A stretch of DNA of 64,000 bases from Streptomyces sp. GS7 (GCF_009834125.1 NZ_CP047146.1:1047501-1111500), one strand, 5' to 3'. Positions 1 to 12,868 are shown, numbered from the stretch's first letter. The notes: generated by a model not told the origin, from the letters alone. Numbers and translations are program-made.

Positions 1-2253
<2,253 letters not shown>

Positions 2254-2333
2254 CTCAGTTGCTCGCGTCCACTGTGTAGGTTCTGAAGTAACGAACTCGC
2301 CTAGTTCCGGCTGGAGTTTGTTTTCTTCATAGT

Positions 2334-2452
2334 GTTTCGGTGGTTATTGCGTTAGGGAAACGCCCGGTTACATTTCGAACCCGGAAGCTAAGCCTTTCAG
2401 CGCCGATGGTACTGCAGGGGGGACCCTGTGGGAGAGTAGGACGCCGCCGAAC
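2334..2452 (+). rRNA. 5S ribosomal RNA
   Basis: This is a complete 5S gene of about 119 nt, about 80 nt after the 23S end. It begins GTTTCGGTGG and ends GACGCCGCCGAAC, and its two ends pair as expected for helix I. The internal CCGAACCCGGAAG-like loop and GGGAGAGTAGGACG strand are typical of Streptomyces. It is cotranscribed with the 23S gene. Confidence 0.97.
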
Positions 2453-2465
2453 AATCTTTGTGGGG

Positions 2466-2493
2466 AGGCCCCGCACCGTATGGTGCGGGGCCT
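2466..2493 (+). terminator. rrn operon terminator
   Basis: A perfect 12-bp stem (2466-2477 with 2482-2493) with loop GTAT is followed by TTTCTGCGTTTG, 14 nt after the 5S gene. It is an intrinsic terminator for the rRNA operon. The remaining roughly 295 nt up to the convergent DUF58 gene show no recognisable feature. Confidence 0.92.
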
Positions 2494-2788
2494 TTCTGCG
2501 TTTGTAGGAAACTTTTGGACAGGGGACCACCGGGAGGTAGTTGGTGCCGGGGCGAGTGGAGTGAGTGGATTGCTCCCTCGGCACGGGTGCTGTCCCGCCG
2601 AGGCCATGCTGCAGGAGGAGGGGGCGGAGGGCTGAGAAGGGGCGAGGGGCAGCCGTAGGTGTGCGTGTGGGTACGGCCGAGGCGCTCTTCAACTGTGTCT
2701 TGTGTGTCTTCAGCGCCGCGTCGCAGTCATTGGTCGTCGCTGTGCAGGGCTGGAAGTTGGGGCCGTCTTGGGTGGGCGGCGGGAGTGG

Positions 2789-4099
2789 TCAGAGGCGGCC
2801 GGCGGCCTTGAGGGTGAGATAGGCGTCGGCCAGGTCGGGGGCCAGGTGAGCCGGGGTCGAGTCGATGACCGTGATGCCCTGGCGGCGGAGGCGGTCCGCG
2901 GTGCGGCGGCGGGCGGCGCGGGTCTGCTCCGCGGCTGCCGCTGCGTAGACGGCCTGAGGGGTGTGGCGGCCGGCGGCCATTTCTTCGATGCGGGGGTCGG
3001 CGACGGCGGCGACGATGAGTTCGTTGCGCTGGGTGAGGCCGGGGAGGACGGGCAGCAGGGCCTCCTCCACGGGGGCCGTGTCGAGGCCGGTGAAGAGGAC
3101 GATCAAGGAACGACGTGGGGTGCGGCGGTGGATCGTGGCGGCCAGGCCGCGGGCGTCCGCCTCGACCAGTTCGGATTCGAGGGGGGCGAGGGCGTCGGTG
3201 AGGGCCGGCAGGAGGTCGCGGGCGGTGCGGCCTTGTACGGAAGCGCGTACGCGGCGGTCGTAGGCGAGCAGGTCGACGCGGTCGCCGGCGCGGGCGGCGA
3301 GGGCTGCGAGGAGCAGAGCGGCGTCCATGGAGGCGTCGAGGCGAGGCGTGTCGCCGACGCGGCCGGCTGAGGTGCGGCCGGTGTCCAGGACGAGGAGGAT
3401 GCGGCGGTCGCGTTCGGGGCGCCAGGTGCGGACGGCGAGGGTCTGCCGGCGGGCGGTGGCGCGCCAGTCGATGGAGCGGGTGTCGTCGCCGTGGGTGTAG
3501 TCGCGGAGGCTGTCGAATTCGGTGCCTTCTCCGCGGGTCAGGATGCTGGTGCGGCCGTCGAGTTCGCGGAGCCGGGCGAGTTTGGCGGGGAGGTGCTTGC
3601 GGCTGGTGAAGGGGGGCAGGACGCGCAGGGTCCACGGGACGTGGTGGCTGCCCTGGCGGGCTGCCAAACCGAGTGGGCCGTAGGAGCGGACCGTGACGCG
3701 GACGGCGTGGTGGTCTCCCCGGCGGGTGGGGTGGAGCGTGGTGGTCAGGCGACGGCGTTCGCCGCCGGGGATGCGGGCGGTGTGGCGGGACGCGGGGATG
3801 TCGGAGCCGGGATGGAAGGAGCTCGGGGGCCAGGCGTCGCGGATCTGGGCGCGCAGGGTGCGACGGTCGGAGTTGGTGATGGTGAGGTGGATGTGGGCTT
3901 CGCCCGTTAGTCGAACTGTTGTGTCACCGGTTCGGGTGAAATGGAGCCTTCGCACTGGCGCGGCGAGTGTCAGATCGCACAAGATTGCTATCAGCAGGGT
4001 GAGTTGGACGATCAGGATCCCGAGCCAGCTGGGCAGTACGAAGCCGACGAAGAGGGCTCCGAGTGCGGCGATGAGGGCGGTGCGTCCGGTGAGGGCCAC
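2789..4099 (-). CDS. DUF58 domain-containing membrane protein
   Basis: This 436-residue protein has two closely spaced N-terminal hydrophobic segments (about residues 8-45), a beta-rich middle, and a C-terminal DUF58 domain. The DUF58 hallmark GDDTRSIDWRATAR sits around residues 204-217, with the IDW aspartate at D211, followed by a von Willebrand A-like fold. In this family DUF58 proteins are partners of MoxR AAA+ ATPases, and here the gene follows moxR by 9 nt as the last gene of the operon. The start is GTG. The substrate is unknown. By family knowledge it is a membrane-anchored adaptor whose VWA-like domain is acted on by MoxR. It converges on the rRNA operon. Confidence 0.93.
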   Translation of the reverse strand: MALTGRTALIAALGALFVGFVLPSWLGILIVQLTLLIAILCDLTLAAPVRRLHFTRTGDTTVRLTGEAHIHLTITNSDRRTLRAQIRDAWPPSSFHPGSDIPASRHTARIPGGERRRLTTTLHPTRRGDHHAVRVTVRSYGPLGLAARQGSHHVPWTLRVLPPFTSRKHLPAKLARLRELDGRTSILTRGEGTEFDSLRDYTHGDDTRSIDWRATARRQTLAVRTWRPERDRRILLVLDTGRTSAGRVGDTPRLDASMDAALLLAALAARAGDRVDLLAYDRRVRASVQGRTARDLLPALTDALAPLESELVEADARGLAATIHRRTPRRSLIVLFTGLDTAPVEEALLPVLPGLTQRNELIVAAVADPRIEEMAAGRHTPQAVYAAAAAEQTRAARRRTADRLRRQGITVIDSTPAHLAPDLADAYLTLKAAGRL

Positions 4100-4108
4100 G
4101 GTCTTGCC

Positions 4109-5054
<946 letters not shown>

Positions 5055-5074
<20 letters not shown>

Positions 5075-6284
5075 GGGGGGCGTGCCTCTCTTGGGAAACG
5101 ATCGAGTTTTCGAGTGCGTCGAGTTGGTCGGCCAGGCGCACCAAGGCCTTGTCGTCCGCGGGAGCGGGGCCGAAGAGCAGTGCGTGGAGGTCGGTTGCCG
5201 GGATCGTTGCGGTGGTCAAGTGGGCCTGGATGGCCGGGAGAAGGACGTCCGGGGTGTGGGCGTGCCCGGGGGGCACGCCGATGAGGGGGGCGAGCCGGGT
5301 GCGGGCCGCTGAGCGCAGGACGGCGGAGGCCCGGTCGTGGGCGTGGGCCTGTTCGTAGAGGCGGGCGTGGCCTTCGGTCGTTTCGGCGGCCGGGACCGTG
5401 ACGGGGAGTCGTTCCGGCACGAGGGGGCCGAGTCGGCGGGCGCGCCAGAGGGCTGCGCATACGGCGGCGATGGCGAGTTGGAGCAGTGCCCAGTTCCAGC
5501 CGGAGGGGATGAGATCGAGGAGGCCGGGCTGGTTGTCCTGTGCAGATGACGGGTCGCTGACGGAGGGGAGGTACCAGACCAGATGCTTGTGCGCACCGAG
5601 GAGTTGGAGGGCCAGCGAGGCGTTGCCGCGCTCGGCGAGGTGGACGTTGTACAGGAAGTCGGGGGAGCCGAGGAGTACGGTGTCGCGGTCCGTGCCGGGG
5701 GCCGGGAGGCGCAGCAGGGTGGGCAGACCGCCGCCGGGGTAGCAGCGGTCGGCCGCGGGGGCGGTGGTCTCGTAGCGGACGCCGCCGAGGAGGGCATCGC
5801 CCGCGCTGCGGGCGGCGGGCAGCGAACAGGCGGGACGGCGAGGGGCGTTGGTGAGCGCGGGACTGGCCTGGACTCCGGGGGCGAGGAGCTGGAGGGACCC
5901 GGGGCCCGGGGCGAGCAGGACGGTGCGGCCGGGGGTGTGGGCGGTCGCCGTGGAGAGGGTGGCCAGCTGGTCTGCGGTCAGGACGTCGGGATCGGCGACG
6001 AGAAGAGTGGTGTGCGGGCCGGCCGCGGCGGCGGCCTCCTCGGCGGTGGTCACGACGCCGGTGGTGATGCCATGGGCGGACAGGAGTTGGGCGAGCGCGC
6101 GGCTTCCGGTCCGGTCCGCAGAGCGGGGGTCGAGCCGGCCGTACTGTTCACCGGACTGCAGGGCCGCCAGGACCAGTCCGCTGACGACGAGCAGGAGCAG
6201 CGCCAGCAGCAGACCGCGGGAGCGGGCCCACAGGCGTCGCGCGGTGGCGCCGGGAGCGGCGGTGACGGTGGTGGCCGTGGTCAT
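5055..6284 (-). CDS. DUF4350 domain-containing membrane protein
   Basis: This protein of about 409 residues has a signal-anchor near residues 22-42, an extracytoplasmic DUF4350 domain (GQLDPRS-like start GRLDPRSADRTGSRALAQLL, then a Rossmann-like stretch), a second hydrophobic segment near residue 265, and a cytoplasmic tail. ATG was chosen because it overlaps the DUF4129 stop in an ATGA arrangement and a hydrophobic anchor follows; the open frame upstream is a shadow of DUF4129. DUF4350 proteins accompany MoxR-DUF58-DUF4129 in actinobacterial operons. No catalytic motif was recognised, and the role is inferred from context only. Confidence 0.9.
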
Positions 6285-6970
6285 TCGCGGCTCCTGGTCG
6301 GGGTGGCGGCCAGGTGGGGCTTGGCGTGTCGCAGCTCGGTGTCGAGGTCGGTCAGAAGGGCGTATGCCTGTTCCGTACCGGGGCGGCCGCCGTATGTGAC
6401 GTCGTCGAAGGTGCGGGCCGCGGTGCGCAGTTGGCCGGCGTGCGGGGGGAGCGCCCGGCCGGCTTCGGCGGCGGCCTCGCCGGCGGTGCGGCCGGGGCCG
6501 GGAGTGATCAGGGTCCGCTCTTCGAGGGCGAGGACGATGGCCCGCATCCGGTCCTGGATCGCCGCGTTCCAGCGGCCTTCGGCGGCGTGCCGGTCGGCGG
6601 CTGCGCGGTGTTCGGCGGCGGTGCGGGGGGCGTCGGTGAAGAGCGTGCCGCCGGTGGTCGGAGTACGGCGCAGTGCCCCGAGCCGTAGGCGGAGCGCGAT
6701 GGCCAGCAGGAGGACGAACGCCACGATGGCGAGGAGTCCGGTCCAGCCGCCGGGGGTGGCCCCGGCGGCGGTGTGGAAGAGGTCCCCGATGCGGTCCCAC
6801 AGCCAATTCAGGGCCCGCTGGACCGGGTTGGGGTCGTGCTGGTGGTACCGGGGATCGGACAGCTCGCGCTGGGCCGCTTCCCGGGCGGGGTCGCGTGGGA
6901 TCCGTACCGGTATGTCGTCGTCGCGCGCGATGAGGCGCATGAGCGCGGCTGTGTTCCCCCCGGTGGTCAC
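6281..6970 (-). CDS. DUF4129 domain-containing membrane protein
   Basis: This 229-residue protein has one strong transmembrane helix (about residues 77-97, WTGLLAIVAFVLLLAIALRL) and a C-terminal DUF4129 domain, a small helical cytoplasmic region with the RTAGEAAAEAGRALP and FDDVTYGGRPG motifs. It starts with GTG immediately after the upstream gene's stop and ends overlapping the DUF4350 start by 4 nt, so the operon is tightly coupled. DUF4129 is best known from transglutaminase-like or MoxR-associated membrane proteins. Here the domain stands alone and probably serves as a scaffold for the MoxR module. Confidence 0.9.
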   Translation of the reverse strand: MTTGGNTAALMRLIARDDDIPVRIPRDPAREAAQRELSDPRYHQHDPNPVQRALNWLWDRIGDLFHTAAGATPGGWTGLLAIVAFVLLLAIALRLRLGALRRTPTTGGTLFTDAPRTAAEHRAAADRHAAEGRWNAAIQDRMRAIVLALEERTLITPGPGRTAGEAAAEAGRALPPHAGQLRTAARTFDDVTYGGRPGTEQAYALLTDLDTELRHAKPHLAATPTRSRE

Positions 6971-6974
6971 CGCA

Positions 6975-8615
6975 TCAGCCTCCCGGCGTGGCGTCGCTCG
7001 GGCGCGGGCCGGGGATGTCGGCGGAGGCGTCCTTGGGCGCGTTGGCGGCGGCGGAGGTATCGGTGCCGGTTGCCGTGGCGCTGTCCGGCGCTTCCTTGCG
7101 CGCCGCCGCCGGTTGAGTCTTTGTCAGGTGATGCTCCGTCTGCTGATCCGCTGTCGGCTGTTCCTCCGTGCTGTCCGACGGGGAGTCAGCCGTGGGGCCG
7201 TCGGCCGGTGGGGCGTCGGCGGGGGGCCTGGGTGCCGGGGTGGTGGTAGGACCGGTGGTGGCCGGGGCCGGGGTGGCGGGTTCGGTGTCGTAGCCGGGGA
7301 GGCCGGCGGCGCGGGCGAGTTCGAGGTCGAGTGCCTCGCGGCGGATGCGCTGGTCGACGTAGACGAGCACGGTGACACCGGCGCTGATCGGGAAGGTGAT
7401 GGTGGAGCTGATGATCGCGCCGATGCCCAGCACGATCAGGAACGGCCAGCCGGTGCCGTTGCTGGTGCCGTTCGCCCAGTCCATGAGGTTCTCGCCGCCG
7501 ATGATGAAGGCGATGAGGGTGGCCGGAATCTGGATGATGAACTGGACGATGGCGACCAGCAGGTAGGCGAGGAGCTGGACGCCCAGCACCCGCCACCAGG
7601 CGCCGCGTACGAGCTTGGCGGAGCGGCGCATGGCCGCGATGACGCCCTGCTTCTCCAGCATGAGGGCGGGGGAGGCGAGGCTGTAGCGGACCCCCAGCCA
7701 GATGCTCACGACGGTGGCGGCGAGCCCGCCGAGCAGGGTGAGGGTCAGGCCCGTGGCGAACGAGCCGCCGGCCATGACGACGAGTCCGGGCACCATACCG
7801 ACCGCGAATACGGCCGTGATGAGCAACGGCAGCAGGACGAGCAGGCCGAGCAGACGCGGGAGTTGGCCGCGGGCCTCGCGCCAGGCTTCCCCGGCGGTCG
7901 CCGGGCGGCCCAGCACGGCGCGGCTGACGACCATGGTCAGCAATCCGGTGGCGATGATGGTGGCGAGCAGCCGGATCAGCGAGGAGATGGCGGAGCCGGC
8001 AAGCGAGTCGCTCATGTCGCTGAGGGCCTGGCGCAGCGGCGGGTTGCCGCCGGCGTCGAGGGCGGGGTTGTGGCCGGTGCCCTGCAGCCACACTCCGGTG
8101 ACGATCGTGTTGGCGGTCTGCGAGACGATCGCGACGATCAGCGAGATGCTGAGCACGGTGCGCCAGTGGGCGCGCATGGTGGCGACCGCGCCGTCGAGGA
8201 TCTCGCCGACGCCGAGCGGACGCAGCGGGATGACGCCGGGCTTGGCGGCGGGCGGCATCGCGGCCCAGCCGCCGCCCCATCCGGGTCCGGCGCCCCAAGT
8301 GGCCTGTTTTCCGGGGCCCGGCGGGGTGCCCCAGCCGGGCGCGGCGGAGCCGCCGGACGAGGCGCGGGTGCGGTCGCCGGTGGTGCCCTTGGCGCCCCGG
8401 CCGCCGGGGCCGCTCTGGCCGGGGATGCCGGCCGGGGCCGTCCACTGCCCGGCGGGCGGCTGCTTGCTCGCCCAATTCGGGTGGGCCGGCTGCTCGGACG
8501 CGCCGCCGGGGTGGTCTTCCGGGCCGGACGGCTGAGGGGGCTGCTCCTGGGTGCCGCGGTCCGGCTCGCCGGAGGGGGCGGATCCGGGCGAGGCCCAGCC
8601 CGGAGAGTTGTCCAT
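6975..8615 (-). CDS. Multi-pass membrane protein with glycerophosphodiesterase-type membrane domain
   Basis: This 546-residue protein starts with a Gly/Pro/Gln-rich cytoplasmic region (about 1-130). About six transmembrane helices follow in the fold often annotated as the glycerophosphoryl diester phosphodiesterase membrane domain, with hallmark entry PLRPLGVGEILDGAVATMRAHWR. It ends in a Pro/Thr/Ala-rich tail of about 100 residues. No phosphodiesterase catalytic domain is present. It is the first gene of the MoxR operon, 4 nt before DUF4129. Such proteins commonly head this operon in Streptomyces. The function is unknown. The upstream 152-bp gap to divergent mtnA must hold both promoters. 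Confidence 0.88.
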   Translation of the reverse strand: MDNSPGWASPGSAPSGEPDRGTQEQPPQPSGPEDHPGGASEQPAHPNWASKQPPAGQWTAPAGIPGQSGPGGRGAKGTTGDRTRASSGGSAAPGWGTPPGPGKQATWGAGPGWGGGWAAMPPAAKPGVIPLRPLGVGEILDGAVATMRAHWRTVLSISLIVAIVSQTANTIVTGVWLQGTGHNPALDAGGNPPLRQALSDMSDSLAGSAISSLIRLLATIIATGLLTMVVSRAVLGRPATAGEAWREARGQLPRLLGLLVLLPLLITAVFAVGMVPGLVVMAGGSFATGLTLTLLGGLAATVVSIWLGVRYSLASPALMLEKQGVIAAMRRSAKLVRGAWWRVLGVQLLAYLLVAIVQFIIQIPATLIAFIIGGENLMDWANGTSNGTGWPFLIVLGIGAIISSTITFPISAGVTVLVYVDQRIRREALDLELARAAGLPGYDTEPATPAPATTGPTTTPAPRPPADAPPADGPTADSPSDSTEEQPTADQQTEHHLTKTQPAAARKEAPDSATATGTDTSAAANAPKDASADIPGPRPSDATPGG

Positions 8616-8767
8616 CGTCGCTCCTTCTTGCTGCCCGTCCGCTGCGGCGGCGGGGGTCCGGGGTCCGCGGTGTCAGTCATCGTGTCATGGAGGGTGGCGC
8701 TTTGTACCCGCGCCCTTGGAGGAAGGGGACCTTCTGTTCGACGGGTGGTCGGCGGCAGACTGAGTGG

Positions 8768-9928
8768 ATGGCTGATCAGCACGAGGTATCCGGGACGCTC
8801 ACGATTCCGTCGTTGCGCTGGGCGGAACCACCCGAGGGACCGGTATTGGTCCTTCTTGATCAGACGCGGCTGCCGGTGGAGGAGGCCGAGCTGGCCTGCA
8901 CGGACGTGCCGGCGCTGGTTCAGGCGATCCGCACACTGGCCGTGCGTGGGGCGCCGCTGCTGGGCATCGCGGGCGCGTACGGCGTCGCGCTGGCCGCGGC
9001 GCGGGGATTCGACGTCGATGACGCGGCGGAGGCGCTGGCGCATGCCCGGCCGACCGCGGCCAATCTGGCGTACGGCGTACAGCGCGCGGCTGCGGCGTAT
9101 CGCGGGGCGGTGGCGGACGGCGCCGATGCGGAGGCTGCCGCGGCAGCCGCGCTGGCCGAGGCGCGTGCCGTGCACGCTGAGGACATCGAGGCCAGTACGC
9201 GGATGGCGGAGCACGGCCGGGCGCTGCTGGGTCGGTTGCTGCCGGGCGGCGCGCACCGGATTCTCACGCACTGCAATACGGGTGCCCTGGTCTCCGGGGG
9301 ACAGGGGACCGCCCTGGCGGTGGCGCTGGCGGCCCACCGCGCCGGGGAGCTGCGGCGGCTGTGGGTGGACGAGACGCGTCCGCTGCTGCAGGGGGCGCGG
9401 CTGACCGCCTACGAGGCGGCGCGTGCGGGTATGGCGTACACGGTGCTGGCGGACGGTGCCGCGGGATCGCTGTTCTCCGCGGGCGAGGTGGACGCCGTGC
9501 TGATCGGAGCGGACCGGATCGCGGCGGACGGTGCGGTGGCCAACAAGATCGGCAGCTATCCGCTGGCGGTGCTGGCGCGGTACCACCACGTTCCGTTCAT
9601 CGTGGTGGCACCGACCAGCACGGTGGATCTGCAGACCGAGGAGGGAGCCGCTATCGAGGTGGAGCAGCGGCCGGGCCATGAAGTGACGGAGTTCTCGTTG
9701 CCGCACATGTGGGGGGCGGGAGCCGAGGCGGGCACCGGGATTCCGGTGGCGCCGCTGGGCGCGCATGCCTACAACCCGGCCTTCGACGTCACGCCGGCAG
9801 AGCTGGTGACGGCGATCGTCACGGAGGCGGGAGTGGTGTCTCCGGTGACCCGGGACGGGCTGTCGGAGGTGTGTTCCACGTCACGATGGAGTAAGTCACG
9901 ATCAGGTAATGGGATGATGGCCGAATGA
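8768..9928 (+). CDS. mtnA: S-methyl-5-thioribose-1-phosphate isomerase
   Basis: This 386-residue enzyme interconverts methylthioribose-1-phosphate and methylthioribulose-1-phosphate in the methionine salvage pathway (cytoplasm). Seen are LLDQTRLPVEE, the RGAPLLGIAGAYG phosphate-binding loop, the catalytic cysteine in THCNTGAL (C169) and the catalytic aspartate in IGADRIAADG (D249) followed by VANKIG. The ATG at 8768 was chosen because homology begins just after it. The gene ends in ATGA overlapping the mtrA start, so the isomerase and the MtrA regulator are translationally coupled. Other salvage genes are not in the window. The final 25 or so residues after the fold (SEVCSTSRWSK...) look like a non-conserved extension. 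Confidence 0.96.
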   Translation: MADQHEVSGTLTIPSLRWAEPPEGPVLVLLDQTRLPVEEAELACTDVPALVQAIRTLAVRGAPLLGIAGAYGVALAAARGFDVDDAAEALAHARPTAANLAYGVQRAAAAYRGAVADGADAEAAAAAALAEARAVHAEDIEASTRMAEHGRALLGRLLPGGAHRILTHCNTGALVSGGQGTALAVALAAHRAGELRRLWVDETRPLLQGARLTAYEAARAGMAYTVLADGAAGSLFSAGEVDAVLIGADRIAADGAVANKIGSYPLAVLARYHHVPFIVVAPTSTVDLQTEEGAAIEVEQRPGHEVTEFSLPHMWGAGAEAGTGIPVAPLGAHAYNPAFDVTPAELVTAIVTEAGVVSPVTRDGLSEVCSTSRWSKSRSGNGMMAE

Positions 9929-10602
9929 AGGGACGCGTCCTGGTCGTCGACGACGACACCGCACTGGCAGAGATGCTCGGCATTGTGCTGCGCGGCGAGG
10001 GCTTTGAACCGTCGTTCGTGTCGGACGGCGACAAGGCTCTTGCGGCGTTCCGCGAGACAAAGCCCGATCTTGTGCTGCTCGACCTGATGCTGCCCGGCCG
10101 GGACGGCATCGAGGTGTGCCGCTTGATCCGGGCCGAGTCCGGCGTGCCGATCGTCATGCTGACCGCCAAGAGCGACACGGTGGATGTGGTGGTCGGCCTC
10201 GAATCGGGCGCGGACGACTACATCGTCAAGCCGTTCAAGCCCAAGGAGCTGGTGGCCCGGATCCGGGCGCGGCTGCGGCGGTCGGAGGAGCCGGCGCCCG
10301 AGCAGCTGGCGATCGGTGACCTGGTCATCGACGTCGCGGGGCACTCGGTGAAGCGGGACGGGCAGTCGATCGCGCTGACTCCGCTGGAGTTCGATCTGCT
10401 GGTGGCGCTGGCGCGCAAGCCGTGGCAGGTGTTCACCCGCGAGGTGCTGCTGGAGCAGGTCTGGGGTTATCGCCACGCCGCGGACACCCGGCTGGTCAAC
10501 GTCCATGTGCAGCGGCTCCGCTCCAAGGTCGAGCGGGACCCGGAGCGGCCCGAGATCGTCGTGACCGTGCGCGGGGTCGGCTACAAGGCCGGGCCCAGCT
10601 GA
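9925..10602 (+). CDS. mtrA: MtrA, OmpR-family response regulator
   Basis: This 225-residue regulator has a receiver domain at 1-120 (DDD acidic pocket, phospho-acceptor D53 in LVLLDLMLPGRDG, K in IVKPF) and a winged-helix DNA-binding domain at about 130-225 (LTPLEFDLLVALARKPWQVFTREVLLEQVWGY). It is very close to actinobacterial MtrA, which controls cell-wall, development and osmotic genes, and in Streptomyces also antibiotic production. Its start overlaps the mtnA stop by 4 nt, and mtrB follows after 1 nt. The identification rests on motif quality plus the mtrB-lpqB context. Confidence 0.97.
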   Translation: MKGRVLVVDDDTALAEMLGIVLRGEGFEPSFVSDGDKALAAFRETKPDLVLLDLMLPGRDGIEVCRLIRAESGVPIVMLTAKSDTVDVVVGLESGADDYIVKPFKPKELVARIRARLRRSEEPAPEQLAIGDLVIDVAGHSVKRDGQSIALTPLEFDLLVALARKPWQVFTREVLLEQVWGYRHAADTRLVNVHVQRLRSKVERDPERPEIVVTVRGVGYKAGPS

Positions 10603-10603
10603 G

Positions 10604-12868
10604 ATGAGCCGGGACGGTTCGACCCCGGAGGGAAAGCGGGGGCGCACCGTCGGCTCGACGGGTGATATGTCCTTTTCGGATCGGATGGCGGCGTGGCTGC
10701 TGCGAGGCGGGCAGCTGCTGCCCGACGGCGCGGTGAGCGGGCCCGTCCATCCCCTGCTGCGGCTCTTCAGCCGGTGGGTGCGGCGGCCCCTGCTGCCCGC
10801 GCTACGGCTGTGGCGCCGCAACATCCAGCTCCGGGTGGTCGCGACGACCCTGCTGATGTCGCTGGCCGTGGTGCTGCTGCTCGGCGTCGTGGTCGTCGGA
10901 CAGGTCCGCAACGGCCTGCTCACGGCCAAGGCGCAGGCCGCCCAGAGCCAGGCCGTGGGAGGCTTCGAGGTCGCCCAGAAACTGGCCGACGGCGGTGACG
11001 ACAACCGGCCCGACGACAGCAACCGCGCCGCCAGCCGCGGCAGCCAGGACTCCGCGACCTGGCTGACCAGCCTGGTCGAGCAGCTCGCCAGCGGCGGGCA
11101 GGGCGTCTTCTCGGTCGTGGCGCTCAGCTCCGACTCCGACGAGCCCTTCGGCGACGCCACCCCGGGCACCCGCGGGCCGCGCGCCTCCGGGGACGTCGAC
11201 CCCGAGCGCAGCGTGCCCGCCGAGCTGCGGCGCAAGCTGGACACCAAACCCGGGACGTTCCGCGAGTACACCCAGATCAAGCGCATCGGGTCCAACGACG
11301 GGATGTCGGCGCTGATCATCGGCAAGCGCCTCAACGACATCAACGGCAACCAGTACCAGCTCTACTACCTCTTCCCGTTCAACCAGGAAGAGGATTCGCT
11401 CAAGCTCGTGACCGGCACGCTGGCGACGGCCGGGGTGTTCGTCGTGATCCTGCTCGGCGCCATCGCCTGGCTCGTGGTGCGGCAGGTCGTCACCCCCGTA
11501 CGGATGGCCGCCGGGATCTCCGAGCGGCTGGCCGCGGGCCTCCTCCAGGAGCGGATGAAGGTCACCGGCGAGGACGACATCGCCCGCCTCGGCGAGTCCT
11601 TCAACAAGATGGCGCAGAACCTCCAGCTCAAGATCCAGCAGCTGGAGGAGCTCTCCCGGATGCAGCGCCGCTTCGTCTCCGACGTCTCGCACGAGCTGCG
11701 GACGCCGCTGACGACCGTCCGGATGGCCGCCGACGTCATCCACGAGGTACGCGACGAGTTCGACCCGGCCACCGCGCGCTCCGCCGAACTGCTGCGCGGC
11801 CAGCTCGACCGCTTCGAGTCGCTGCTCGCGGAACTGCTGGAGATCAGCAGGTTCGACGCGGGCGCGGCGGCGCTGGAGGCCGAGCCGGTCGACCTGCGCG
11901 ACGTGGTGCACCGCGTCATCGAAGGCGCCGAGCCGCTCGCCGAGCGCAAGGGCACCCGCATCGTGGTGCGCGGCGCCGAGCAGCCCGTCATGGCCGAGGC
12001 CGACCCCCGGCGGGTGGAGCGGGTGCTGCGCAACCTCGTCGTCAACGCCGTCGAGCACGGCGAGGGCCGCGATGTCGTGGTGCGGCTGGCGTCCGCCGGC
12101 AGCCCCAGCGGTGGCGCGGTGGCTGTCGCCGTCCGGGACTACGGCGTCGGCCTCAAGCCGGGCGAGGCGACCCGCGTCTTCAACCGCTTCTGGCGCGCGG
12201 ACCCGGCGCGGGCCCGCACGACCGGCGGTACGGGGCTCGGCCTGTCCATCGCGGTCGAGGACGCCCGGCTGCACGGCGGCTGGCTCCAGGCGTGGGGCGA
12301 GCCCGGCGGCGGCTCTCAGTTCCGGCTGACCCTGCCCCGTACGGCGGGCGAGACGCTACGTGGCTCCCCGATCCCCCTGGAGCCCGAGGACTCGCGGCGC
12401 AACCGCGGCCTCGACGCGACGGGGCAGCCGCGTACCGGCGCGGACGACAAGGCGTCCACCATCCCGGCGCAGCCGCGCCCCGGGCAGCAGCGCACCACCG
12501 CCCGGCCGGCGGCGGACCCGGCGGCGCTGCCCGGCAGTGGCGCCCGTGTGGTGCCCCAGAGCGGGGGCGCGCGGAGCGACGGGACGGCGCGCGGCGGCAG
12601 CGGGAGCGCGTACGACGGTACGGCGGTCCGCGGCGCGCACGACCCCGAGAAGCCGGAGACGTCGGGCCCCGAGAGATCAGGCGCCGAGGCGTCGGACCCT
12701 GGGATGTCGAGTCCTGGGACGTCGGGCCCTGCAGCACCGGGCCAGGGCGACGGGGTTCCCGGGGAGCGGACTCACGACGAAGCGGCCGTCGAGGGCGCGG
12801 CCGTCGGCGGGGCGGAGCGGGAGGCCGGACGCGGCATGGATCGGGAAGGCGGACCGAGTGGGCACTGA
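10604..12868 (+). CDS. mtrB: MtrB sensor histidine kinase
   Basis: This 754-residue membrane kinase has TM1 at about 75-100, an extracytoplasmic sensor region, TM2 at about 278-303 and a HAMP domain. The HisKA domain has phospho-acceptor H363 in SDVSHELRTPLTTVRMAAD, and the HATPase_c domain has N box NLVVNAVEHGEG and G boxes DYGVGL and TGGTGLGLSI. After the kinase core comes a tail of about 190 residues rich in Ala, Gly, Pro and Ser, probably disordered; it is longer than in mycobacterial MtrB. It phosphorylates MtrA. LpqB is thought to bind its external domain in mycobacteria. Confidence 0.97.
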   Translation: MSRDGSTPEGKRGRTVGSTGDMSFSDRMAAWLLRGGQLLPDGAVSGPVHPLLRLFSRWVRRPLLPALRLWRRNIQLRVVATTLLMSLAVVLLLGVVVVGQVRNGLLTAKAQAAQSQAVGGFEVAQKLADGGDDNRPDDSNRAASRGSQDSATWLTSLVEQLASGGQGVFSVVALSSDSDEPFGDATPGTRGPRASGDVDPERSVPAELRRKLDTKPGTFREYTQIKRIGSNDGMSALIIGKRLNDINGNQYQLYYLFPFNQEEDSLKLVTGTLATAGVFVVILLGAIAWLVVRQVVTPVRMAAGISERLAAGLLQERMKVTGEDDIARLGESFNKMAQNLQLKIQQLEELSRMQRRFVSDVSHELRTPLTTVRMAADVIHEVRDEFDPATARSAELLRGQLDRFESLLAELLEISRFDAGAAALEAEPVDLRDVVHRVIEGAEPLAERKGTRIVVRGAEQPVMAEADPRRVERVLRNLVVNAVEHGEGRDVVVRLASAGSPSGGAVAVAVRDYGVGLKPGEATRVFNRFWRADPARARTTGGTGLGLSIAVEDARLHGGWLQAWGEPGGGSQFRLTLPRTAGETLRGSPIPLEPEDSRRNRGLDATGQPRTGADDKASTIPAQPRPGQQRTTARPAADPAALPGSGARVVPQSGGARSDGTARGGSGSAYDGTAVRGAHDPEKPETSGPERSGAEASDPGMSSPGTSGPAAPGQGDGVPGERTHDEAAVEGAAVGGAEREAGRGMDREGGPSGH

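Noticed and set aside
6975..8615. Membrane protein considered as a glycerophosphodiester phosphodiesterase
   Set aside because: Only the membrane domain is present; the catalytic TIM barrel with its His/Glu motifs is missing.
5583..9404. Very long open frame on the plus strand opposite the MoxR operon
   Set aside because: It is antisense to four well-supported genes and its product is Gly/Arg/Ala-biased without domains. Long antisense frames are normal in high-GC DNA with G/C third positions.
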